Of a stretch of DNA of 16,898 nucleotides, positions 1 to 6,266 are shown piece by piece (position 1 is the first letter of the stretch; every line of letters starts with the position of its first letter). The stretch spans positions 1 through 16,898 of the forward strand of contig JAIRRO010000128.1 of NCBI GenBank assembly GCA_031255955.1, in the 5' to 3' direction. The notes below the pieces were generated by a model that saw nothing but the letters and a program-made list of their open reading frames with translations, was not told the DNA's origin and ran no database searches. A program made the position numbers and the translations under genes. Source of the stretch: Oscillospiraceae bacterium. GTDB taxonomy: Bacteria; Bacillota; Clostridia; Oscillospirales; Oscillospiraceae.

Positions 1-438
1 GGTACATCGTCCGGCGATGCGATATTCATCGACGTCCCGGCAAATCAGTGGTACACAGCCGCCGTTGCGTGGGCAGCCGATAACGGCATAGTCAACGGCG
101 TTGGCGGCGGACGCTTCAATCCCGACGGCGGGATTACGCGTCAGGAGCTGGTGACGGTGCTTTACCGCTATGTACAGTGGGCGTCCGAAAACGGGGACAG
201 CGAGGCTCTGGCTGAGCTGCTGCAGCTGTTTGATGACGGCATTCCGTTTAACGATTCGGATGAAATTGCCGATTGGGCAGCAGAGGCTGTTCTTTGGGGC
301 TATCGCATCGGCATCATCAACGGCAAGCCCGGCAACCTCTTTGACCCGCAGGGTACCGCGTCGCGCGCGGAAATCGCCGCCCTGCTGCATCGGTTTGTGC
401 TGCTGCTGGAGCTTGAAACGGAGGACGCGCCCGAATAG
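1..438 (+). CDS. C-terminal part of an S-layer homology (SLH) domain protein (5' end outside the window)
   Basis: The frame is open from base 1 and ends at TAG 436-438, giving 145 residues; the start lies upstream. Two SLH repeats are visible. The first (about nt 16-180) has FIDVPANQWYTAAVAWA, NGIVNGVG and the ITRQELV signature; the second (about nt 247-414) has DWAAEAVLWGYRIGIING, FDPQGTASRAEIA and a closing helix. SLH repeats usually come in threes and fix exported proteins to pyruvylated secondary cell-wall polymer, so this is probably the anchor end of a cell-surface protein whose function lies in the missing N-terminal part. The second repeat has TASRAE where ITRAE is usual, and an acidic tail follows. 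It is on the same strand as the flagellar genes but separated by 60 bases, and I see no reason to call it flagellar. The fold call is firm; the protein identity is unknown. Confidence 0.88.
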   Translation, partial: GTSSGDAIFIDVPANQWYTAAVAWAADNGIVNGVGGGRFNPDGGITRQELVTVLYRYVQWASENGDSEALAELLQLFDDGIPFNDSDEIADWAAEAVLWGYRIGIINGKPGNLFDPQGTASRAEIAALLHRFVLLLELETEDAPE

Positions 439-463
439 GCGCGCAGCCGCGGCTCCCCCGCTC

Positions 464-491
464 TCAAGTCCCGCGGACTTTATAACGATAA
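464..491 (+). promoter_or_regulatory. Possible sigma-28-like promoter in front of the FliK-like gene
   Basis: TCAA (464-467), a 16-base spacer and AACGATAA (484-491) resemble the sigma-28 pattern TAAA-N15-GCCGATAA. Bases 466-477 (AAGTCCCGCGGA) match 11 of 12 bases of the same region of the strong fliD promoter (3381-3392). The -35 has one mismatch, the -10 two, and the spacer is one base longer, so this is tentative. If real, transcription would start at or next to ATG 499. No Shine-Dalgarno sequence is visible before that ATG. Confidence 0.35.
466..480. repeat. Inverted repeat AAGTCC-CGC-GGACTT
   Basis: A perfect 6-bp dyad with a 3-base centre lies between the SLH stop codon and the FliK-like gene. 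It could be a weak terminator for the SLH gene (followed only by TTATAA, not a T-run) or a protein-binding dyad inside the promoter spacer. A shorter palindrome, TTCCGCGGAA (3384-3393), occupies the matching place in the fliD promoter. Confidence 0.5.
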
Positions 492-498
492 AATTCTT

Positions 499-1986
499 AT
501 GAGAGTCGATAACTATAACACCAATGAAATATTGCTCCGCGCCGTCCCGAGTGAAACGCGTGAGCTGCCGCGCGTGGGCGATATGCTGGAGGCACGTGTG
601 CTTTCCGCGGACGCCCTCGCCGCGCGGTTGAAAACCGCGGCGGGACTTGTGTTCACCGCGCGCTTTGAGGGCGCCGTCAGGCTCAGTCGCGGCGACGTTG
701 TGAATATGACCGTCGCCGAGGCGCGCGACGGATATATCCTCCTGCGGCTGGAGGATGAGGGTATCCGTCTGCTTTTGGGTGAGCTGGGTGAGGATGAGGC
801 TTTCTTCATCCCTCCGCGCACACCCGCAGCCTCGGCGCCGCCCCAAGCCCCGTCGCCGGACGGAGCGCCTATCCCCGCCGAGGCTGTTGATATCGAGTCC
901 GCCTTAACACCGCCGTCGCCCGACGCCATCCCGCAGGACGCCGCCGCGGTAACAGAGGGCGAGGCGCAGCGGATAATTGCCGATTCCACAGCGCAGCCGA
1001 TAAACACTCCCGATGCAGATGCAGCCGCCCCCGCGGCGGATAACGCACAGGCTGTCGCAACGCCCCCGGACGCCGCGCGGCAAGCGGCGCTGCCCGATAT
1101 GGCGGCGCCCGGGTCCGCGCCGCCGCCGAACGCGTTGATTGATGAAGCCTCGCAATCCATCCCCGAGCGCGCCGCCGCCGGGGCGGCTCCCGCGCAAAGC
1201 GCCGACGCTGTATCCCAAGGCTCCGCGCCCGCCCGCGCCGGCGCCGCCTTGCCCGTGCAAAACACCCCGGAGGCACAGGGCGCGCCACAGGGGCAAGCCT
1301 CCCCCGCCCCCGCCGCGGTGAATACCACCGAAACCACAGCCACAGCGGCGGCAGCCGCAGCAGCTACCACAGCTGCCGACGGGCAGACAGCGCCCCGCCC
1401 CACACGCTCCGCCGCGCCGAACAGAGCAGCGCCGCCGAGCGAAGCCGATTCTGTGCGCGCTGCCGCCGGCAGGCGAGCCTTACCGGATTCCGAAGCCGCG
1501 CGCGTGTCCAATTCGCGCGGCGCCGAAGCGCAGCGCGCGATTCAAGCGCGCGAGGTGACGAACACCCCGCTGCCGGAGCGCGACCCTCAGGGCGCGTTTT
1601 TCCATACGCGAGTCCCGATGAATATCCGCGGTGAGCGGCGCGAGGCTGAGCTGTATTTCAGACGCGGCAAAAAAGGACGGCGCGGCGGCGAGAGCTCTGA
1701 TATGCTGCTGTCTCTGGAGCTGCCCGCGATGGGCAAATGGGAGGCGCTTGTGTCCGTAACAGGTCACGACATCGCCGTGCGTATGAAAACAGCAAGCGAC
1801 GGCGCGCGCGCGCTCCTACTCTCCAATACGGATAAGCTCGCCGAAATTCTTTCTGAATCGGGCTTTAACCTTACTCGGATGCGCGCCGTTGTCCCCGGTG
1901 AGGACGACGATTTTGAAACGCTGCTTACGGGCGCAGTCCCCGAGCGCCGCGACCTTCACGCGCGCTATGTGGATTTATCCATATGA
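499..1986 (+). CDS. FliK-like protein with flagellar hook-length-control C-terminal domain
   Basis: The 495-residue product has three parts. Residues 1-110 are beta-rich and compact. Residues about 115-365 are an Ala/Pro/Gln-rich, probably disordered linker. Residues about 370-475 resemble the FliK C-terminal (Flg_hook) domain, with a MLLSLELPAMGKWEALVSV strand pair, DIAVRMKT, and a helix LAEILSESGFNLTRMR. FliK-type proteins measure hook length and switch the export gate (FlhB) from hook to filament substrates. The next gene encodes a FlhB C-terminal domain and overlaps this one by ATGA. That is the same arrangement as ylqG-ylqH in Bacillus subtilis, so the pair probably works together. No signal peptide is present, as expected for a protein exported by the flagellar apparatus. 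ATG 499 lacks a Shine-Dalgarno site; Met28 (nt 580) is the next alternative but would cut the N-terminal domain. The true FliK of the organism may lie elsewhere. Confidence 0.7.
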   Translation: MRVDNYNTNEILLRAVPSETRELPRVGDMLEARVLSADALAARLKTAAGLVFTARFEGAVRLSRGDVVNMTVAEARDGYILLRLEDEGIRLLLGELGEDEAFFIPPRTPAASAPPQAPSPDGAPIPAEAVDIESALTPPSPDAIPQDAAAVTEGEAQRIIADSTAQPINTPDADAAAPAADNAQAVATPPDAARQAALPDMAAPGSAPPPNALIDEASQSIPERAAAGAAPAQSADAVSQGSAPARAGAALPVQNTPEAQGAPQGQASPAPAAVNTTETTATAAAAAAATTAADGQTAPRPTRSAAPNRAAPPSEADSVRAAAGRRALPDSEAARVSNSRGAEAQRAIQAREVTNTPLPERDPQGAFFHTRVPMNIRGERREAELYFRRGKKGRRGGESSDMLLSLELPAMGKWEALVSVTGHDIAVRMKTASDGARALLLSNTDKLAEILSESGFNLTRMRAVVPGEDDDFETLLTGAVPERRDLHARYVDLSI

Positions 1987-2273
1987 GCGCGGAAAAGGCG
2001 CCAAAGCGCCGCCGCGCCGCCGCGCTGAAGTATGACCCCGAGCATGACGTCGCGCCCGTGCTTACCGCATTCAGCGAGGGTGAGGCTGCCGAACGCCTCA
2101 TCGAGCGCGCGGAGTCCCTCGGCGTCCCCGTAATCCCCGATGAGCCGCTTGTCGCGCTGCTGTCGCGGCTGGACATCGGTAACGAGATTCCCCCGGAGCT
2201 GTATGAGGCAATCGCCGGTATTCTTTTATTTATCGCCGATATGGATAAGGCTTACGCCGAGAAATTTTATTGA
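1983..2273 (+). CDS. Stand-alone FlhB C-terminal domain protein (YlqH/FlhX-like)
   Basis: This 96-residue protein matches only the cytoplasmic C-terminal domain of the flagellar export gate FlhB. Visible family features are AAALKYDPEHDVAPVLTAF, a GEAAERLIERAESLGVPVIP segment, the PLVALLSRLDIGNEIP block, and the ELYEAIAGILLFI helix. It has no membrane segments. It also lacks the NPTH autocleavage motif: the chain starts at a basic stretch (KAPKRRR) just before the strand that follows NPTH in full-length FlhB. It therefore resembles the processed FlhB(CC) fragment. Its start overlaps the FliK-like stop as ATGA, implying translational coupling. In the known family such proteins can partly take over the FlhB C-terminal role in substrate switching; here that is inference. 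The stop codon TGA is part of the -35 box of the next gene's promoter. Confidence 0.82.
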   Translation: MSAEKAPKRRRAAALKYDPEHDVAPVLTAFSEGEAAERLIERAESLGVPVIPDEPLVALLSRLDIGNEIPPELYEAIAGILLFIADMDKAYAEKFY

Positions 2274-2298
2274 CATCCTCCCCCGAAAGTGAGATAAT
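2270..2298 (+). promoter_or_regulatory. Sigma-A promoter with extended -10, predicted to give a leaderless mRNA
   Basis: TTGACA (2270-2275, all six bases of consensus), a 17-base spacer, and GATAAT (2293-2298, five of six) preceded by TG one base upstream (2290-2291) form a near-ideal vegetative promoter. The expected start, about 7 bases past the -10, is 2305, which is the A of the next gene's ATG. The -35 box lies on the last bases and stop codon of the FlhB-C gene. A weak purine-rich stretch (AAAGTGAG, 2286-2293) is the only Shine-Dalgarno candidate and would not be on the transcript if the start is as predicted. Confidence 0.72.
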
Positions 2299-2304
2299 GC
2301 ACGC

Positions 2305-3369
2305 ATGGACATTAATTCTTTATCACCAATTACGCAGCTTACGCCCGCGCAGCTTGCGCCTCCTGTCGAGCAGGTCACGCGCCGGGCTAATGACGACGGC
2401 TTCGCCTCAGCGTTGGCTGACGCCGTCAGCCGTGACGCCAGACTTAACGCCACTGCCGTCTCCGGCGGTATGAACGCCTCTGAGGCTGTTCCCGGCGGCG
2501 ATATGAGCGCCCTGCTGCTGGCAAGCGCCGTGGACGGCGGAGCCTCTGAAAAGCAGCTTGCGCTGTTTATGCTTATGCAGATGATGCAGGGGATTTCTTC
2601 CTCAGCCTCCGGCGCGGACGCCATCTATCTTTCCGCCATCTCCGCCGCGCTGGCAGAAAGCTTCACCGGCTCCCGCTCCGCGGGTGAGCCGATAATCAAC
2701 GCCGTCGGGTACGATTCCGAATTTTTGCGCACTCCGTCTGAGGCAGCAGCCGCCGCGCCGTATATCCCCGCGGCTTCCATAAGCTCGGCGTTTTCCGCCT
2801 CCGGCGCGCGCGCCGTTCTCCCCACCGCCGAATGGGTTCCCGCGTCGCCTGTGTATACAAATATGCCATCTGAGCGCTCCCCGGAGAATTATATCGCCGC
2901 CGTCGCCCAGTTTGACGTTACGCAAGCCCCGCGCTATGCCCCCGGCAGAAACGGGCATACATATTGCAACATCTTTGTTTGGGACGTCACGCGCGCCCTC
3001 GGCTGCGAGGTTCCGCATTATATCGACCCCGCCTCCGGCGCTCCTATGGAATATCCGGACACCGCGGGGGCAAGCGAGCTAAACGCGCTGTCCATGGGGC
3101 GCTGGCTTGCTTCTACAGGCAAAAGCTATGGCTGGGTGGAGGTTTCGCCCGAGCAGGCGCAGCTTCAGGCGAACCGGGGGCGTCCCGCCGTCGCGGTGTC
3201 AAGCGCCGTCAGCCATATTTCGATGGTTGTCCCGTCCCGAACTGATTACGATCCGCGGCTCGGCGTCGCTGTGGCGCAAGCCGGTTCCGTGGTCACAAAC
3301 TATTCCTACCTCGGCAATATCTATAGCGACGCCGGTATGAAAAGCGTCCGATATTTTGTCCACGAGTGA
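2305..3369 (+). CDS. Putative cysteine amidase/peptidase (NlpC/P60- or CHAP-like C-terminus) in the flagellar locus
   Basis: The 354-residue product has no signal peptide or membrane segment. The N-terminal half is Ala/Ser-rich and contains a short helix, LALFMLMQMMQGI (about residues 84-96), of the kind seen in rod-associated flagellar proteins. The C-terminal third (about 195-354) looks like a papain-like hydrolase. It has GRNGHTYCNIFVWDVTRALG with Cys221 at the head of a helix, then SHISMVVP with His304 at the start of a strand, and later AQAGSVVTN and SYLGNIY, which could supply the third polar residue. Such domains cleave peptide or amide bonds in peptidoglycan. Its place between flhB-C and fliD suggests a wall-opening role like that of FlgJ-type hydrolases, possibly exported through the flagellar gate; both points are inference. 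Active-site residues are assigned by pattern only. It has its own promoter whose predicted start is the ATG itself. Confidence 0.6.
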   Translation: MDINSLSPITQLTPAQLAPPVEQVTRRANDDGFASALADAVSRDARLNATAVSGGMNASEAVPGGDMSALLLASAVDGGASEKQLALFMLMQMMQGISSSASGADAIYLSAISAALAESFTGSRSAGEPIINAVGYDSEFLRTPSEAAAAAPYIPAASISSAFSASGARAVLPTAEWVPASPVYTNMPSERSPENYIAAVAQFDVTQAPRYAPGRNGHTYCNIFVWDVTRALGCEVPHYIDPASGAPMEYPDTAGASELNALSMGRWLASTGKSYGWVEVSPEQAQLQANRGRPAVAVSSAVSHISMVVPSRTDYDPRLGVAVAQAGSVVTNYSYLGNIYSDAGMKSVRYFVHE

Positions 3370-3378
3370 TTTTAACGG

Positions 3379-3405
3379 TAAAGTTCCGCGGAAATATTCC
3401 GATAT
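3379..3405 (+). promoter_or_regulatory. Sigma-28 (SigD/FliA) promoter for fliD-fliS-yaaR
   Basis: TAAAGTT (3379-3385) and TCCGATAT (3398-3405) give TAAA-N15-tCCGATAt, the exact spacing of sigma-28 promoters; CCGATAT is the SigD form of the -10. The spacer contains the palindrome TTCCGCGGAA (3384-3393). Predicted start is near 3412, leaving about 35 bases of leader including the fliD ribosome binding site. Late flagellar genes such as fliD are classic sigma-28 targets, which agrees with the position. Confidence 0.85.
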
Positions 3406-3447
3406 AACGCATAGCGCGGACGGCGCGCAGAAAGGGGTCTGTTTTAC

Positions 3448-4986
3448 ATGGCGATAGGAATGAACACATTGAGGCTCACCGGACTTGTATCCGGTATGGA
3501 TACCGATGAACTGGTAAAAAGCCTGATGAAAATCGAGCAAATCAAGCTCGACCGTCAAAACTCCGCACGCACAACGCTCACCTGGAGGCAAGAGGCGTAT
3601 AGTGAGGTTTCTAATCTGCTGCGCGATTTTAAGTATAACTTCGCGAGCGTAATGGGCGCGGACAGCCTTACAAGCGAATCCGCTTATAATGCCTATACCG
3701 TCAACGTCACGGGCTCCGGCGCAAACGCCGTGACGCTCACGCCCTCTGTGTATGCCACGGCGGGCAGTATTTCGATAAAATCTGTTGACAGCCTTGCAAA
3801 GGGCGCGTCTTATACCAGTACCGGCACAGTTTCGAATCCCGCGAACCCCGAGGGTTTATCAGCCGCCACAGCACTGAAAGATTTGAATTTGAATACCGCT
3901 TTAGCCTTTGACTCCTCCGGCAATGTTTCGTTCAGTATCAACGGCAAGGATTTCACCTTTAACAAGGATGATACGCTCGGTAAGATGATAAACACCGTGA
4001 ACGCCTCTGACGCCGGCGTCACTATGACATATTCTCAAATCACGGATAAGCTCTCCATCGAGACTAACGCAAAGGGTTCCACCTCTTCGCTTTCGCTCTC
4101 CGACACCACCGGCAACACTTTCGCAGCGTTCGGTATTAGTGGTGCCACTATGGCTGCCGGGACGAACGCCAAAATCAAATTTAGCGATGGGTCCGTTGTC
4201 GAACGCAACTCAAACACGTTCACGCTGGACGGCATCACATATGCCCTCAACCGCAAAACCAATCCCGGGGAAGAAATTTTCGCAACGGTGCGCAAGGACG
4301 TCTCCGCCGTGGTGGACAAGGTGAAAAAGTTCGTCGATGGCTATAACACGCTCACCAAGAAGCTCAACGAGCTGGTGTCCACGCGCAAATCGGTCAACGA
4401 GCGCGGCTATCAGCCGCTTACGGACGAGGAAAAAGCCTCCCTCACGGAAGAGCAGATAAAAAGTTATGAAGCCATCGCGAAGAAGGGCGTCATCTATGGC
4501 GACGCCGGTATTAAGCGTTTGCTCTCCAATATGCGCACGGCGATGTACGAAACCGTTTCAAGCGCTGGTCTCTCCCCCGCCTCCATCGGTCTTAAAATGG
4601 GCACTTATTACGAGCAGGATTCCACCACGCAGAAGTGGACGCTGGGCGACAGCCGCTCAGGCATCGCCCTTGACGAAAACAAGCTCCGCGCGGCTATTGA
4701 AAGCAATCCCGAGCGCGTGATGTCCGTTTTCTCCGGCGAGGGCGGCTATATCAACCGCGTTTCCTCTTTCATCGATACGTACAATATGGGCTCCGGCGCA
4801 AACAACCTGAAATCGCTTCAGGATCGCTTGACCGCGGCTTCCGAAAACATTGCGGCGTTTGAGGAAAAGATGGCTAAAATGGAAGAGAAATATTACCTCA
4901 AGTTCGCCGCTATGGAGACTGCTATGTCAAAAATGAACGAGCAATCAAGCTGGCTGGCGAGCCTTTTAACTCCGCAAAACAAGTAA
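3448..4986 (+). CDS. fliD: Flagellar filament cap protein FliD (hook-associated protein 2)
   Basis: FliD forms the cap at the growing filament tip and folds flagellin subunits as they emerge. The 512-residue product opens with the family signature LRLTGLVSGMDTDELVKSLMKIE followed by a heptad-rich helix (residues about 28-60), corresponding to the FliD N-terminal domain. The middle (about 80-280) is Ser/Thr/Gly-rich and beta-strand like, as usual for the exposed leg domains. The end (about 285-505) is the FliD C-terminal domain, closing with a long coiled coil (EKMAKMEEKYYLKFAAMETAMSKM) and SSWLASLL. Length is normal. A Shine-Dalgarno site AAAGGGG (3431-3437) lies 10 bases before ATG 3448. A sigma-28 promoter is directly upstream and fliS follows after 21 bases, the usual fliD-fliS pairing. 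Confidence 0.96.
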   Translation: MAIGMNTLRLTGLVSGMDTDELVKSLMKIEQIKLDRQNSARTTLTWRQEAYSEVSNLLRDFKYNFASVMGADSLTSESAYNAYTVNVTGSGANAVTLTPSVYATAGSISIKSVDSLAKGASYTSTGTVSNPANPEGLSAATALKDLNLNTALAFDSSGNVSFSINGKDFTFNKDDTLGKMINTVNASDAGVTMTYSQITDKLSIETNAKGSTSSLSLSDTTGNTFAAFGISGATMAAGTNAKIKFSDGSVVERNSNTFTLDGITYALNRKTNPGEEIFATVRKDVSAVVDKVKKFVDGYNTLTKKLNELVSTRKSVNERGYQPLTDEEKASLTEEQIKSYEAIAKKGVIYGDAGIKRLLSNMRTAMYETVSSAGLSPASIGLKMGTYYEQDSTTQKWTLGDSRSGIALDENKLRAAIESNPERVMSVFSGEGGYINRVSSFIDTYNMGSGANNLKSLQDRLTAASENIAAFEEKMAKMEEKYYLKFAAMETAMSKMNEQSSWLASLLTPQNK

Positions 4987-5007
4987 AAACACTCGGAGGC
5001 GGCAGCT

Positions 5008-5406
5008 ATGTCAAATAACCCTCAGGACCTCTACAGGCGGCAGCATGTTTTAACCGCCAGCCCCGTTGAGCTTATCGTGCTTCTTTATGATGGGCTTAAA
5101 AAAAATATTGTCCGCGCCGAACGCGCCTCTGAAAAGGGCGACGTTGAAAAAGCCCACACGTGCTTTATCAAAGCGCAGAATATCATATCAGAGCTTATGA
5201 ATTCGCTTGATATGTCCGTGCCGATTTCGGACGACCTGTTGCGTCTGTACGAATTTATTCTGCACGAGCTGATTGACGCGAACGTGAAAAAGGATATGTC
5301 CAAGATTCCCGACATCCTCGGCATCGTGGATGAGCTTCGCTCCGCGTGGCAGGAAATTGCCGATTCGCAGGTTGGCGTCACCGCCGCTGCCGCCGCAAAT
5401 GAATGA
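5008..5406 (+). CDS. fliS: Flagellar export chaperone FliS (flagellin-specific)
   Basis: FliS binds the C-terminal disordered part of flagellin in the cytoplasm, prevents premature polymerisation and delivers it to the export gate. The 132-residue protein has the family start YRRQHVLTASPVELIVLLYDGL followed by the four-helix pattern: RAERASEKGDVEKAHTCFIKAQNII (helix 2-3), SLDMSVPISDDLLRLYEFI, and the C-terminal helix VDELRSAWQEIA. Length and helix order are typical. The ribosome binding site GGAGG lies 8-12 bases before ATG 5008. The last 8 bases overlap the next gene, whose product is a second small helical protein of chaperone type. Confidence 0.95.
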   Translation: MSNNPQDLYRRQHVLTASPVELIVLLYDGLKKNIVRAERASEKGDVEKAHTCFIKAQNIISELMNSLDMSVPISDDLLRLYEFILHELIDANVKKDMSKIPDILGIVDELRSAWQEIADSQVGVTAAAAANE

Positions 5407-5755
5407 CTCCGCGCGGCTGCTCGACGGACTGCTTGACGAATACAAGTCTCTTGCCGAAAAGCAGCGCCAATTAATCGACAGCGAGGATTATGACGCTCTT
5501 AACGCCTCTTTTGAGAGCGCGATGGAGCTTGAAGAACGGATAAAAAACGCCCTTGACGGCAGTGAGCCCTCCCCCGCGCTTCGCGAAAAGCTTTCGGGGC
5601 TGCAGGCGATAGTTTCTGAAAACATTGAAACGCTGTCTGTCAGTATGAAAAAGCTCGGCAAATCAAACGCGCGGCGCGCCGATATCCGCCGCGGTCTGGC
5701 GGGATATGACCCTATGCCCTATCAGGCGTCCGACGTCATTGATATTAAAATGTAA
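5399..5755 (+). CDS. Small helical flagellar protein, FliT/FlgN-like chaperone candidate
   Basis: The start is taken as ATG 5399, inside the end of fliS (8-base overlap), because the product then begins MNDSARLLDGLLDEYKSLAE, the amphipathic first helix expected for this type. The frame is open further upstream, but that part is a shadow of fliS. The 118-residue product is almost entirely helical and charged (QRQLIDSEDYDALNASFESAMELEERI, then LREKLSGLQAIVSENIETLSVSMKKL) and ends in GYDPMPYQASDVIDIKM. Small coiled-coil chaperones next to fliS (FliT for FliD, FlgN for FlgK/FlgL) have this look, but no residue I can see decides which. There is no clear Shine-Dalgarno site, so it is probably translated by coupling to fliS. 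The function is inferred from context and shape. Confidence 0.65.
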   Translation: MNDSARLLDGLLDEYKSLAEKQRQLIDSEDYDALNASFESAMELEERIKNALDGSEPSPALREKLSGLQAIVSENIETLSVSMKKLGKSNARRADIRRGLAGYDPMPYQASDVIDIKM

Positions 5756-5775
5756 AAAAGGGTGAGTTTACGCCT

Positions 5776-6234
5776 ATGAGCAGTATCAAGGTTCGTGAAT
5801 TCAATATGGCGGGGCGTCTGCAGGGCGCGCCGCGATCGGTATCGTCCCGCTCTGATCCGGAGGCTGAGCCTCTTACGTTCCAGCGGACGCTTACGGATAT
5901 GTCAAAACGCGAGCATGAGGAACACCTCGCCTCGCTTATCGCCGATATCGAGGAACAGGGCAAGCGGCTGGCAAGGCGCCCCATTCCGTCAGAGCTTGAG
6001 CGTTATCGCTCGCTTGTGCGCAGCTTTTTAAACGATGTTATCTCTAACGGCTATGAATTTTCGCGCGACTCCGCGGGTGGGCGCAGACACGGGCGCTTTT
6101 TCGTGACCGTCAAAACGGTGGACGAAAAGCTGACGGAGCTTGCCGACGCCGTTCTGGCTTCTCAGGAAACAGAGCTTGAGCTTCTTGCCCGCGTCGGCGA
6201 GCTTCAGGGCTTATTGGTGGATTTGGTGGCGTAG
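5776..6234 (+). CDS. YaaR family protein (DUF327)
   Basis: The 152-residue product matches the DUF327/YaaR pattern: a polar N-terminus, SLIADIEEQGKRLARRPIPSELERYRSLVRSFLNDVI, then YEFSRDSAGGRRHGRFFVTVKTVDEKLTELADAVL, and the closing LLARVGELQGLLVDLVA. The GLLVDL ending is characteristic. The family is widespread in Bacillota and often lies in flagellar loci, but no biochemical role is established that I can state. It is probably cytoplasmic, since no signal or membrane segment is seen. A good ribosome binding site (AAGGGTGAG, 5758-5766) precedes ATG 5776. It follows the chaperone-like gene by 20 bases and is the last gene of the sigma-28 unit. Its stop codon is inside a strong stem-loop. Confidence 0.82.
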   Translation: MSSIKVREFNMAGRLQGAPRSVSSRSDPEAEPLTFQRTLTDMSKREHEEHLASLIADIEEQGKRLARRPIPSELERYRSLVRSFLNDVISNGYEFSRDSAGGRRHGRFFVTVKTVDEKLTELADAVLASQETELELLARVGELQGLLVDLVA

Positions 6235-6250
6235 CGCTGCTATGCCGCCA
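6224..6250. terminator. 12-bp stem-loop at the convergent yaaR/ridA junction, possible terminator
   Basis: TGGTGGCGTAGC (6224-6235), loop GCT, and GCTATGCCGCCA (6239-6250) pair over 12 positions with two G-T wobbles. The stem covers the yaaR stop codon TAG 6232-6234. No T-run follows on either strand, so it is not a textbook intrinsic terminator. It is the only structure able to separate the convergent transcripts in the 32-base gap. Confidence 0.42.
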
Positions 6251-6264
6251 TACTGCTATGCCGC
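6237..6264. repeat. 12-base direct repeat CTGCTATGCCGC
   Basis: CTGCTATGCCGC occurs at 6237-6248 and 6253-6264, a 16-base period. The first copy supplies the 3' arm of the stem-loop at 6224-6250; the second could pair with the same 5' arm as an alternative fold. It looks like a local tandem duplication in the gap between convergent genes. Confidence 0.7.
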
Positions 6265-6266
6265 TA

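Noticed and set aside
1321..1380. GCN-rich tract in the FliK-like gene as a possible microsatellite or repeat element
   Set aside because: It encodes the Ala/Thr-rich linker with mixed codons and no fixed period; composition alone explains it.
513..1511. Long minus-strand open frame (332 codons) antisense to the FliK-like gene
   Set aside because: It is Ala/Ser/Gly-rich because it mirrors a GC-rich Ala/Pro linker; it matches no family pattern I recognise and lacks a ribosome binding site. The plus-strand frame has recognisable FliK-type ends.
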